Counted from the stretch's first letter, positions 36,354 through 44,659 are shown. The stretch is 64,000 bases of DNA from JAFGHJ01 sp964534175 (GCA_964534175.1 CAZHNS010000007.1:1-64000); one strand, 5' to 3'. The notes: generated by a model from the sequence alone, not told the origin. Numbers and translations are program-made.

Positions 36354-36788
36354 TCACATACCAAGTTTTGAATACAGTTCATTTATATCGCTGCTCCCTT
36401 TAGAATATTTCTCGTAAACAGAAGGCGACCATAACTCAATTTTATCAATAGCCCCAAGAAAGAAAACCTCATTCTCGATTTTCGAATAATCTCGAAGCTC
36501 TTTTGGAAGTACAATACGACCCTGAGAATCCATAGAAAGTAGTTCCGCAGCATAAGAAAAGGCCCGTATTGCCTCTCTTATACTTTTCTGAGAATATCTC
36601 TTATTTGAAAGATCCTTTACGAATTTATTCCACCCCGAAAGAGGAAAAAGCAAAAGAGACGTTTCAAACCCTCTGACTATGTAAAAACTTCCTTTGTCTT
36701 CTTTTGCCAAAACAGACCTGAACTTCGCCGGAACAAATACTCTCCCTTTGTGATCAACTGAGTATATGTCATTTCCTATAAAATACAT
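36354..36788 (-). CDS. mraZ: Transcriptional regulator MraZ
   Basis: MraZ is a ring-forming AbrB-fold regulator that represses its own division cluster. The 144 residues hold two copies of the DxxGR half-domain: DHKGRVFVPAKFR and DSQGRIVLPKELR. The start at ATG 36788 is fixed by AAGGAGG just upstream. A longer frame from 36854 would begin inside the promoter -10 box and run through the operator, so it is rejected. The gene is first in the cluster, and three TGGGN boxes lie between its promoter and start, which fits autoregulation. Confidence 0.95.
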   Translation of the reverse strand: MYFIGNDIYSVDHKGRVFVPAKFRSVLAKEDKGSFYIVRGFETSLLLFPLSGWNKFVKDLSNKRYSQKSIREAIRAFSYAAELLSMDSQGRIVLPKELRDYSKIENEVFFLGAIDKIELWSPSVYEKYSKGSSDINELYSKLGM

Positions 36789-36816
36789 TCTTTCCTCCTT
36801 ACCCTTAAATACCATT

Positions 36817-36841
36817 CCCCACTTTTCCCCACCTGTACCCA
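36817..36841 (-). promoter_or_regulatory. MraZ operator: three TGGGN boxes at 10-base spacing
   Basis: On the minus strand, TGGGT (36841-36837), TGGGG (36831-36827) and TGGGG (36821-36817) repeat every 10 bases with 5-base gaps. This is the same arrangement as the TGGGN-N5 direct repeats bound by E. coli MraZ. The boxes start 2 bases after the -10 hexamer, in the initially transcribed region, where bound MraZ would block transcription. Confidence 0.85.
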
Positions 36842-36843
36842 CA

Positions 36844-36871
36844 ATTATAATCACATTATCAACTTTGTCAA
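36844..36871 (-). promoter_or_regulatory. Consensus promoter of the division/cell-wall cluster
   Basis: Minus strand: TTGACA (36871-36866), 16-base spacer, TATAAT (36849-36844). Both hexamers are exact. This is the only strong promoter seen for the 15-gene cluster. Confidence 0.85.
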
Positions 36872-37063
36872 GGGGTAAAAAGTGTTTTTCTAAGAAAAAA
36901 ATCTAATTTCTATTTTTCGCAAAAATGTTCAAATATAAGAGTTAAGGGACAAAAATCTCGTGAAGAATTTATTTTTTTCTGACTTTGTTCCCAAAAAAAC
37001 GGATTTAACCATAGAATTACAGCTAATACAGATTCCCCACCATACTACAACACCAAAACAATC

Positions 37064-37090
37064 TCACACAGAGCCACAAAGAGCACAAAG
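37064..37090. repeat. Intergenic CACAGAGA-type repeat, copy 3 (diverged)
   Basis: Reads TCACACAGAGCCACAAAGAG then CACAAAG, a diverged form of the same element seen at 5441, 14195 and 57111. It lies in the divergent mraZ-dnaG region. Confidence 0.55.
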
Positions 37091-37120
37091 TCTTTATTCT
37101 TGGTTTTTATTCAATCTTTA

Positions 37121-37168
37121 AATTTTGATTGATAATTTTACATTTTTGTATCCCGTTTTTGCATTTAA
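37121..37168 (-). repeat. AAATGTAAAAATCAAA-type element, inverted
   Basis: On the minus strand it reads ATGCAAAAACGGGATACAAA, AATGTAAAATTATCAATCAA and AATT. This is similar in pattern to the elements at 40622 and 42001. Confidence 0.4.
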
Positions 37169-37191
37169 TCAACACTGCAGCAACGAGGGGG

Positions 37192-37219
37192 TTGCGAAAG
37201 TCGTAAAAAACCTTAAAAT
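37192..37219 (+). promoter_or_regulatory. Probable dnaG-rpoD promoter, leaderless
   Basis: TTGCGA (37192-37197), 16-base spacer, TAAAAT (37214-37219). Only 8 bases separate the -10 from the dnaG ATG, and no Shine-Dalgarno sequence is visible. The -35 is a weak match. Confidence 0.45.
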
Positions 37220-37227
37220 TTAGCGTT

Positions 37228-38925
37228 ATGCTTGTTTCTGATGAGGTTATAAATCAAATAAAAGAAAAAATAGAAATAGCTCACCTCATTGGAGATTATC
37301 TTCAATTAAAGAAGGCGGGCAAAAACTATGTTACTAATTGTCCTTTTCATAAAGATGACACGCCCTCCTTCCATGTTTCTCCTGCTTTAAATATATTTCA
37401 CTGTTTTGGTTGCGGCAAAAGTGGTGATGTCATTACATTTGTAATGGAATTTGAAAAGGTACCTTTTACGGAAGCTGTTCGCATATTAGCCGAAAGAGCC
37501 GGCATACAGATTGGCAAGTTCGAAGGAAAAAATGAAATCTTATATTCAATACACGATTTTGCTGTAGATTTCTATCATAAGGAACTTTTAAAATCACCTG
37601 AAGTACTTAATTATTTAAAAAAAAGGGCTGTCAATACAGAGACAATAAAAAAATTCAAGTTAGGTTTTGCTCCATATGGAAGCAATTTACTCCCCAGAGC
37701 GAAAAAAGAATTTAAAATCCAGGATTTGATAAAGAGCGGTCTGGTAAAAAAAAGCAACGGAGGGTTAAAAGACACGTTTTTCCTGCGTCTTTTATTTCCT
37801 TTATTTTCTCCTTCAGGCAGGATTATTGGTTTTGGGGGGAGAAGATTAAGTAAAAAAGGACCAAAATATCTAAATTCACCTGATACACCAATACACAAAA
37901 AAGGTAAAAATCTTTATAGCCTCCATCACACTAAAGAAGAAATAAGAAAAACGGAAAAAGTTCTGCTTGTTGAAGGATATTTCGATTTTTTATCTCTTTA
38001 TCAGGCAGGTATAAGGAACGCTGTCGCCTGTCTGGGCACCTCTCTCACAATAGACCAAACGGAACTGATTTCACGGTACGCAAAAGAAGTTATTCTTTTC
38101 TTTGATGAAGATAACGCAGGAAAATCGGCAACTCTAAGATCGCTGGGTATGCTACTTGGTGAAGGAATTAACGTAAAGATAGGTAAGGGAGGAAAAGCAA
38201 AAGACCCGGACGAAATAATAGTAAAGGAAGGAAAACAAGCCTTCGAAAAACTAATAAAAGAGTCAGACGACTTTATGGATTGGATGCTTAACAGAATAAG
38301 AAACAAATACAATCTTAATTCTCCTGTAGAACTTTCAAAAGCCGTAGATGAAATTAAATCAATGCTGGAAGAGATAAGAGATCTAACAAAGAAAGAAATC
38401 TATAAAGACTATATTTCAAAAAAACTTGCAATAAGAAATGAACTTTTGGCTCAAACCGACGCAAAAAAAACAACAATTATTCCTCATAAAAAAATTAATA
38501 TAGGTGAGAGAGAAAAATACGAATTATATCTAATATACGCTATGTTAGAAAACCAAAAGGAAAAAACGGCAGTTCTTTCCATAATAAAAGAAGAACATTT
38601 ACAAAATCCTTATCTAAAAAAATCTTTCAGGTTAATAAAAAAAGGAACAGATTTGAAAACAAAAGATTTTATAAACTCTCTCCCTCCCTCTTTTGTGGAA
38701 TACTTAATGAAAAAAAGTGAAGAACCTGTAAAGTCAGCAATTACATGCGCAAAGAAATTAAAAATATACTATTTGGAAAACCTGATTGAACAAAAAAGAA
38801 TTGAGTTGCAAAAAATTAAAGGAAACGGAGAAAATGAAAACAAGGAAGAATTCTTGCTGCAGGATATAAGAAACCTAGGGGCCGAAATGAATCAGCTTGA
38901 AAAAGGAGAAATTCTTGGAAGATAA
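37228..38925 (+). CDS. dnaG: DNA primase DnaG
   Basis: DnaG makes RNA primers for replication. The 565 residues have the N-terminal CHC2 zinc finger (CPFHKDD with CFGCGKSGD, about 38-66), the basic RNAP-like core with GFGGRRLSKKGPKYLNSP, and a TOPRIM domain with the acidic motif LLVEGYFDFLSLYQ and LFFDEDNAGK. A helical helicase-interaction domain follows. The ATG is fixed by the conserved N-terminal helix, yet lacks a ribosome-binding site. rpoD follows with an 11-base overlap, the conserved macromolecular synthesis pair; rpsU is absent. Confidence 0.97.
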   Translation: MLVSDEVINQIKEKIEIAHLIGDYLQLKKAGKNYVTNCPFHKDDTPSFHVSPALNIFHCFGCGKSGDVITFVMEFEKVPFTEAVRILAERAGIQIGKFEGKNEILYSIHDFAVDFYHKELLKSPEVLNYLKKRAVNTETIKKFKLGFAPYGSNLLPRAKKEFKIQDLIKSGLVKKSNGGLKDTFFLRLLFPLFSPSGRIIGFGGRRLSKKGPKYLNSPDTPIHKKGKNLYSLHHTKEEIRKTEKVLLVEGYFDFLSLYQAGIRNAVACLGTSLTIDQTELISRYAKEVILFFDEDNAGKSATLRSLGMLLGEGINVKIGKGGKAKDPDEIIVKEGKQAFEKLIKESDDFMDWMLNRIRNKYNLNSPVELSKAVDEIKSMLEEIRDLTKKEIYKDYISKKLAIRNELLAQTDAKKTTIIPHKKINIGEREKYELYLIYAMLENQKEKTAVLSIIKEEHLQNPYLKKSFRLIKKGTDLKTKDFINSLPPSFVEYLMKKSEEPVKSAITCAKKLKIYYLENLIEQKRIELQKIKGNGENENKEEFLLQDIRNLGAEMNQLEKGEILGR

Positions 38926-40549
38926 GGCTCTCATCTGGTCGGAAATTTTAAATTTAATGGACAAAGATGGGAACATTTATCTCGACGAATTAAAAGAAAA
39001 ATTAGATATAACAGAAGAAAAATTAAACGAAATTTTATCCGAGATAGGAGAAAAACTTGAAGAAACATTAGAAGAAGATGATAACGAAGAAAAATATATA
39101 GATTATAATATTAGCTCTGTCAAAATCTCTCCTGTCGCTTTAGACCAACCAATGAAACTCTATCTCCGTGATATCGACGGGACTTCTCTTTTAACAAAAG
39201 AGGAAGAATATGAAATAGGTAAGAAATTAGAAAAAGGCCGTACAATGATTTCGAGATACCTATTCAGATCTATACCTGTAATAGATAAGTTTATATCTTA
39301 TAAGGAAGAAATAGAAAAATCTCCTTTTCTTATCAAACAGTTTTTATACTTAGATACGCATAAATGGAATGAAGGGTACAAAGGACATAAAGATAAAAAA
39401 AACTTATTTAAATTAATGAAACGTATAGAAAAATGGGAATCAAAACTAATACAATATAAAAATGCGTATCTTAAAAAGGGAAAACGGATTTATAAATTTA
39501 AGTACAAACGATATGAAAAAACCATAATAAAATCCATATTAAAACTCAGAATACAGACTCCTTACCTTAAAAAACTCATGACTTTGCAGGAGGAAATTCA
39601 CGACGAATTTAAAAAGAAGGTAATGTATGTAAGAAGTTTAAGAGAAGAATTCAATGATTTACCCTCTACAAAAGAAAAAAGAAAATTGAAAAAGCAGTTA
39701 AAAAATATAATAAAAGAAATCAAAAATTTTCAGCTCGAAATTCATTCCGACTGGAAAGAAATAAATCACATCTACAAACATATCAGAAAATGGGAAAACT
39801 TTTTCTGTCAGGCAAAAAGAGAACTAATTGAGGGAAATATCCGACTGGTTTTTTCCATTGCCAAAAAATTTAAAAGAAGTGGGGTAAGCTTTATGGATAT
39901 TGTCCAGGAAGGCAATGCGGGACTAATAAAAGCTGTTGAAAAATTCGACCACACAAAAGGTTATAAATTCTCAACGTATGGAATCTGGTGGATCAAACAA
40001 GCGATAATAAAAACTCTTGCGGAACAATCCGATTCCTTTTCAATCCCCACCCATACTCTAACCCTCATAAATAAGATAACAAAATCAAAAAGAGACCTGC
40101 TTCAGAGAAATGGCACCAAACCCACACTTGAGGAAATTGCAAAGTACATTGGAATTTCTAAAGAGCGAATACGGTTTGCTCAAACTTTAGGCGATTCCAC
40201 AAAATCACTGGACGAACCTGTTTCCGAGGACGGAGAGTTGCTTTACGGAGATATAATAGCCAAAGAAAAAACACCATCTCCGGCAAAACAAGCTATGTTA
40301 ACATTACTAAGCGAAAGTCTTGGAGAAGTTTTAGAAAGCTCTTTATCTCCAAGAGAAAGAAAAGTACTGGAACTTCGTTACGGACTCATGGACGGAGAAA
40401 CCAAAACTCTTGAGGAAATAGGGCTTATGTTCAAAGTAACAAGAGAAAGAATCAGACAAATTGAAGAAAACGCTCTTAATAAACTAAGAAAAAGCCCGGG
40501 CAGAAGAAGACTTAAATCATTTTATTCCATGTGGGAATACGAATCGTAA
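38915..40549 (+). CDS. rpoD: Primary sigma factor RpoD (sigma-70), TTG start
   Basis: The housekeeping sigma factor that recognises -35/-10 promoters. The 544 residues have a reduced region 1.1, region 1.2 with DQPMKLYLRDIDG, and region 2 (NIRLVFSIAKKF, MDIVQEGNAGLIKAVEKFD, YKFSTYGIWWIKQAI). Region 3 follows, then region 4 with the helix-turn-helix LEEIGLMFKVTRERIRQIE. Between 1.2 and 2 lies about 150 residues of very Lys-rich sequence. I start it at TTG 38915 because AGGAG sits 6 bases before it; TTG 38897 has no such site. Confidence 0.95.
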   Translation: MEDKALIWSEILNLMDKDGNIYLDELKEKLDITEEKLNEILSEIGEKLEETLEEDDNEEKYIDYNISSVKISPVALDQPMKLYLRDIDGTSLLTKEEEYEIGKKLEKGRTMISRYLFRSIPVIDKFISYKEEIEKSPFLIKQFLYLDTHKWNEGYKGHKDKKNLFKLMKRIEKWESKLIQYKNAYLKKGKRIYKFKYKRYEKTIIKSILKLRIQTPYLKKLMTLQEEIHDEFKKKVMYVRSLREEFNDLPSTKEKRKLKKQLKNIIKEIKNFQLEIHSDWKEINHIYKHIRKWENFFCQAKRELIEGNIRLVFSIAKKFKRSGVSFMDIVQEGNAGLIKAVEKFDHTKGYKFSTYGIWWIKQAIIKTLAEQSDSFSIPTHTLTLINKITKSKRDLLQRNGTKPTLEEIAKYIGISKERIRFAQTLGDSTKSLDEPVSEDGELLYGDIIAKEKTPSPAKQAMLTLLSESLGEVLESSLSPRERKVLELRYGLMDGETKTLEEIGLMFKVTRERIRQIEENALNKLRKSPGRRRLKSFYSMWEYES

Positions 40550-40621
40550 ATTAGCCTATATAAGCACAAAATAAACCAACAATCAGTAACTCTTTTTAGA
40601 GCCGCATCCAAAATAATCACT

Positions 40622-40766
40622 GAAATGTAAAAATCAAATTTCAAAGTGGAAAATTATAAATCAAAGTTCAAAAATACATTAAAAAATATATACATGTATA
40701 ATGAAAACAGACAATTTTGCATTTTTATCTGTCATTTTGCTTTTTAAATTTTAATATTTGATTTAC
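40622..40766. repeat. AAATGTAAAAATCAAA-type inverted element
   Basis: The left arm starts with AAATGTAAAAATCAAATTTC. The right end, read on the other strand, gives AAATCAAATATTAAAATTT and an AAAAATGCAAAATTGTC segment. The whole is a loose inverted structure of about 145 bases between the convergent rpoD and aminotransferase genes. The first 17 bases match the copy at 42002. Confidence 0.5.
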
Positions 40767-40813
40767 TGAAAAAATCAGAATATTCTTTCTTACAAAGAAA
40801 TCGGAAATTAGTT

Positions 40814-41950
40814 TTACGTAATTCCTGCCGAAAGAATAGAACTAAGTTCCTTGAGATTTGAATTTGACTGAGAAAAAGTAAATCTGACCTTCTTTTTCCC
40901 TTTATTTTTACCGGAATAAAAAGCTGAACCTGGAACGACTACAAGATTTTTATTTTTAAGTAAATATTTATAAAAACCCCAATCATTACCATCCCAAACA
41001 TCTTCAAAATTTGCAAAAACATAGTGACCCCCATCGGGTGTATAAAAAGTGAATCCAGCTTTTTCAAGTGCTCTACACAAGAAATCTCTTTTTTCTGCAT
41101 ACTTTGCCTTTAGATTTTCTATAAAATTAGATTGTAGATCAAAATTTTCAAATGCCCATTGAAAAGGTACCGGAGCAGAAATAGAACTATAATAATGAAC
41201 TTTTCTTATCTCCTTCATTATTGGAGCTCTTGCGGCTACATACCCCAGTCTCCAACCCCGCGCAGAAAAAATAGTGGAGAAACTACCGATAATAATTGTA
41301 CGGTCTATAAGATCCTCCACTTGCAAAGGCGATATATATTCACCACCATACAAAAGATGCTTATAAGTTTCGTCTACAATCAAATACCCTTCTCTTTCTA
41401 AAACAGTATTTCCTATTGCTTTGATTTCTTCGGAATTAAATACTTTTCCCGTAGGGTTGTGAGGATTATTGAGAATAAAAACCTTAAAAGTAGGCAATTT
41501 TTTAAAATCAGTAAAATGAAAAGAGTAATCGGGATCAGAAAGAGACAAGAAGATAGGTTTCCCCCGACTCAATTCAGTTATCGGTAAATAATTTTCATAA
41601 AAAGGCTCCGGAATAACTACGCCATTTTCTCCTTCGACGAGACTTAACATAGAAGATACAAATGCTTCACTAGCTCCCGAAGTTATGGTAATTTCTTCTT
41701 CGGGATCAAAAGTTACACCAGTTTCTCTGGATATAATATCAGAAGTCAATTTTCTTAAAGGCTTTCTTCCCGCACCGGTTATATATCCGTTAAATCCACC
41801 TTCTATTGCTTCTTTAGCACTTTCGATAATAGATTCAGGAGTGAAAAGTTCAATAGGGTTTTCGGCAAAGTTAATCGCTTTATTTTTTTCCGCCGCCTTC
41901 ATAACCCTTGATATAATAGATTCTTCGATTTTTCCCAGTATAGAATTCAT
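40814..41950 (-). CDS. Class I/II aminotransferase-fold protein lacking the PLP lysine
   Basis: A 378-residue fold-type I aminotransferase-like protein. Cofactor-site features are kept: SGASEAF (91-97), NNPHNPTG (161-168), the pyridine-N aspartate in VDETY (D193), and a C-terminal VRFTFSQ with the substrate carboxylate Arg. The Schiff-base lysine normally found in SFSK.xxxxGWRLGY is Thr226 (codon ACT) here: SFSTIFSARGWRLGY. Turning a Lys codon into ACT needs at least two base changes, so a single read error cannot explain it. Classic transamination is therefore unlikely. It has an exact consensus promoter and is probably leaderless. Confidence 0.85.
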   Translation of the reverse strand: MNSILGKIEESIISRVMKAAEKNKAINFAENPIELFTPESIIESAKEAIEGGFNGYITGAGRKPLRKLTSDIISRETGVTFDPEEEITITSGASEAFVSSMLSLVEGENGVVIPEPFYENYLPITELSRGKPIFLSLSDPDYSFHFTDFKKLPTFKVFILNNPHNPTGKVFNSEEIKAIGNTVLEREGYLIVDETYKHLLYGGEYISPLQVEDLIDRTIIIGSFSTIFSARGWRLGYVAARAPIMKEIRKVHYYSSISAPVPFQWAFENFDLQSNFIENLKAKYAEKRDFLCRALEKAGFTFYTPDGGHYVFANFEDVWDGNDWGFYKYLLKNKNLVVVPGSAFYSGKNKGKKKVRFTFSQSNSNLKELSSILSAGIT

Positions 41951-41956
41951 AATTGT

Positions 41957-41984
41957 ATTATAATTAGAATATAAAATATGTCAA
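41957..41984 (-). promoter_or_regulatory. Consensus leaderless promoter of the aminotransferase-fold gene
   Basis: Minus strand: TTGACA (41984-41979), 16-base spacer, TATAAT (41962-41957). The ATG starts 6 bases after the -10 box, at the expected transcription start. Confidence 0.8.
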
Positions 41985-41986
41985 TA

Positions 41987-42045
41987 AGCGGCAAAGCCGC
42001 TAAAATGTAAAAATCAAATATAAAAATCTAAAACTCATAAATACC
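41987..42045. repeat. Small GC hairpin plus AAATGTAAAAATCAAA element
   Basis: AGCGGC-AAA-GCCGCT (41987-42001) forms a perfect 6-base stem. It is followed directly by AAATGTAAAAATCAAAT, identical over 17 bases to the start of the element at 40622. Both flank the aminotransferase-fold gene. Confidence 0.5.
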
Positions 42046-42068
42046 ATATACATACCACCTATCAGCCC

Positions 42069-42096
42069 TTGACAAATCTAAAAGTTATAGTAGTAT
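42069..42096 (+). promoter_or_regulatory. Promoter of the Wza-like gene
   Basis: TTGACA (42069-42074), 16-base spacer, TAGTAT (42091-42096). A GGAG site lies just before the ATG at 42122. Confidence 0.65.
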
Positions 42097-42121
42097 CAAA
42101 ATATCAAAAAACGGAGAAAAT

Positions 42122-44659
42122 ATGTTAAAAGGAAAGATAATATTAACCTTTATTTTTATAATTTTGCCCTTAGTTTGCCTTAGCCAGCAAATAAATGAAA
42201 GTTTACTGCAGCAATTACAGGGAAACAAGGGAACAACCTCTGCTCTCCAAACAACATTAGTAGATAGCCTTAAAGAAAAAAAACCTGCTGCGGAAAAACC
42301 TGAAACGCTCTCAACAATAGAAAAAATGTTTAATGAAAAGTATATGATTACACCGCGAAGAATGGACCTCGAGATCTTAAGAGATTCTCTTGCTGAACAG
42401 GTACAAGCCGAGTCTTTAAAAATACAACTGCGGAGTCAATATTTAGTAAGTGATAGCATGCAAGGCAAATATTTAATACCGGCAGATACAACATATTTCA
42501 ACCTAAGGAAAAAATTAAATAAAGTAAACAGACAGCTTGATTCTCTTTCAGTAACAATAAAACAATTCGGATATGATATGTTTAAAACATCACTACAGGA
42601 AACACCTATTTTTGCTCCGGTTGCAGCTAATTATATTTTAGGTCCTGGAGATGAACTATACATCGACATTACCGGAGAAATAAACAACTCATGGACAGTA
42701 AATATAAACCGTGATGGTTCAATTGTTCTCCCATATATAGGAAACATACAGCTATGGGGAAAAACATACGCTGAAGGAAAAAGAATAATCAGCGAAAAAT
42801 TTCAAGAGAAGTTCTCCAACATAGAGGTTACTTTAAGTTTAGGCTATTTAAAAAGTGTTAATATATTTGTTTTAGGCGAAGTCAGTGAACCCGGCATTTA
42901 TAGTCTCACGGTTCTCTCCAATCCCCTGGCGGCATTCTTTGAATCAAATGGCATCAAGAAATCCGGAAGCCTTCGAGAAATAAAATATATATCAAATAGC
43001 GGAGCTGTAAAAACGATCGATTTATATAGACTTTTCGTGAAAACAAAACCTCTGCCAATGCTTCAATTTTCATCCGGCGATATGATAGTAGTACCTCCAA
43101 TCGGAAAAGTAGTAGGAATAAACGGAGCTGTAAACAGATCAGGCATATATGAACTACGCAGTACTGAACAACTTTCAGAATTAATTGAAATGGCAGGCGG
43201 CTTTCTTCCTACAGCCGGAAAAAAGAGAATACGGATCGAAAGAATATCTCCGGAAAACAAAAAAGTTGTAGAAAATCTGGAATTCAAGGACCAAAATACC
43301 TTTAACAGACTTTCCCAAAATACAAAAATAGAAAATGGGGATCTTGTTACCGTAATCGAAATATCCCCCTATCTGCACAACTATGTTGAAATAATCGGGA
43401 ATGTAAATAACGAAGGCACTTACCAACTAAAAGATGGCATGACTGTACTCGACCTCTTAGAAGAAGCTGGAAACCTGCGAAAAGGAACATATATGGAGAG
43501 AGCAGAAATTCTGCGCTTTACCGGGGCAGAATTACCGGAAATAATCGAAATTAATTTAGAGAAGTTGCTTGAAGGTTCTCTTGAGGAAAATATCAAATTA
43601 GAAGAATGGGATAAACTAAAAGTTTTCACAAAAAAAGAAATAGAAGAAGAGTTCTTTGCAAGTATTTCCGGTGAAGTTGAAAAACCTGGCAATTATATTC
43701 TACATCCTGAAATGACAGTAGGAGACCTTGTATTCGCTGCAAGGAAATACGAATCTGCCAGAAATGAAGCAGAGCTTTTTAGACTCGATCCCGAAAAAGG
43801 ATTCTTATTTGAAAAGATAAATCTTGACGACACAGGCGATTTACAAATCAAACTCAAACCCATGGACTATCTATCAATAAGAAGAAAACCTTACTATAGT
43901 GAATTAGGATATGCTACTCTAACTGGAGAATTCAAACATCCTGGAACATATCCAATAGAGATTGGAACTACACTCGGGGAAATAATTGACAGAGCCGGTG
44001 GTTTTACCGAAAACGCCTATCTTGAAGCGGCAATATTCACAAAAAAATCAGTACAAAAACTACAGAGAGAAGCTCTGGGAAATTTAATTAAAGAAACACG
44101 CTTACGGCTCATTGCCGAACAAAGATCCATTATGGGTAGTTTAGCCTCCGAAGAAGACAAACTCGCACAGATGAAGTACATCCAACTTCAGGAACAACAA
44201 TTAGAAAGCCTAAAACAAATTCAAGATCCAGGTAGAGTCGTAATAAATTTATTAGATCCAAAACAATTAGATGTACCTCTTGAGAATGGAGACAGAATAG
44301 AGGTTCCCAGATTAACAAAAACCGTTCAGGTAATAGGAGAGGTTTACAATGCAACAGGAATAACTTACGAAGAAGGATTATCTCTAAACGACTATATTGA
44401 AATAGCAGGAGGACCAAAACCAACAGCAAACACAAGGGAAATATATGTCAGAAGAGCTTCAGGTAAAGTCGAGAAAGGCGCCATCAGAAGTCCTTCAGGT
44501 AAAAGGGGAGGCTCGGTTAAAATAAAACCCGGAGATACAATTATAGTTCCGGAAGAAGTTAAAATAGGAAGGTCCGGTTGGGAAGTTTTAGCATTTACAG
44601 CAGACGTTTTTTACAAAATCGGACTTGCTGTTGCTGCCTTTGCCGTGATTTTAAAATAA
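42122..44659 (+). CDS. Wza-like polysaccharide export protein with SLBB repeats
   Basis: A large 845-residue exported protein. It has a signal peptide (about 1-21), a helical linker, a polysaccharide biosynthesis/export domain (YILGPGDELYIDI at about 177) and about six SLBB-type units. The units are marked by FVLGEVSEPGIYSL, GINGAVNRSGIYEL, IIGNVNNEGTYQL, ISGEVEKPGNYIL, TGEFKHPGTYPI and VIGEVYNATGITY. The C-terminus ends in a hydrophobic helix. Such proteins form the outer-membrane channel for capsule or exopolysaccharide. Its length exceeds E. coli Wza (379) because of the repeats. No glycosyltransferase or Wzc genes are nearby. Confidence 0.88.
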   Translation: MLKGKIILTFIFIILPLVCLSQQINESLLQQLQGNKGTTSALQTTLVDSLKEKKPAAEKPETLSTIEKMFNEKYMITPRRMDLEILRDSLAEQVQAESLKIQLRSQYLVSDSMQGKYLIPADTTYFNLRKKLNKVNRQLDSLSVTIKQFGYDMFKTSLQETPIFAPVAANYILGPGDELYIDITGEINNSWTVNINRDGSIVLPYIGNIQLWGKTYAEGKRIISEKFQEKFSNIEVTLSLGYLKSVNIFVLGEVSEPGIYSLTVLSNPLAAFFESNGIKKSGSLREIKYISNSGAVKTIDLYRLFVKTKPLPMLQFSSGDMIVVPPIGKVVGINGAVNRSGIYELRSTEQLSELIEMAGGFLPTAGKKRIRIERISPENKKVVENLEFKDQNTFNRLSQNTKIENGDLVTVIEISPYLHNYVEIIGNVNNEGTYQLKDGMTVLDLLEEAGNLRKGTYMERAEILRFTGAELPEIIEINLEKLLEGSLEENIKLEEWDKLKVFTKKEIEEEFFASISGEVEKPGNYILHPEMTVGDLVFAARKYESARNEAELFRLDPEKGFLFEKINLDDTGDLQIKLKPMDYLSIRRKPYYSELGYATLTGEFKHPGTYPIEIGTTLGEIIDRAGGFTENAYLEAAIFTKKSVQKLQREALGNLIKETRLRLIAEQRSIMGSLASEEDKLAQMKYIQLQEQQLESLKQIQDPGRVVINLLDPKQLDVPLENGDRIEVPRLTKTVQVIGEVYNATGITYEEGLSLNDYIEIAGGPKPTANTREIYVRRASGKVEKGAIRSPSGKRGGSVKIKPGDTIIVPEEVKIGRSGWEVLAFTADVFYKIGLAVAAFAVILK

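Larger units (their letters stand above)
36789..37227. other. Divergent intergenic region between mraZ and dnaG
   Basis: A 439-base gap. From left to right it holds the mraZ ribosome-binding site, the MraZ operator, the mraZ promoter and a 15-base AT palindrome at 36885-36899 (TTTTTCT-A-AGAAAAA). These are followed by an AT-rich stretch with nothing recognisable (36900-37060), a CACAGAGA-type repeat, an AAATGTAAAAATCAAA-type repeat in inverted orientation, and a GCAAC-GAGGGG-GTTGC hairpin (37180-37195). The hairpin overlaps the putative dnaG -35 box. Confidence 0.7.

Noticed and set aside
36789..36854. N-terminal extension of mraZ to an ATG at 36854
   Set aside because: It would begin just after the -10 box and run through the three operator boxes; the ATG at 36788 has a strong AAGGAGG site and starts the conserved MraZ domain.
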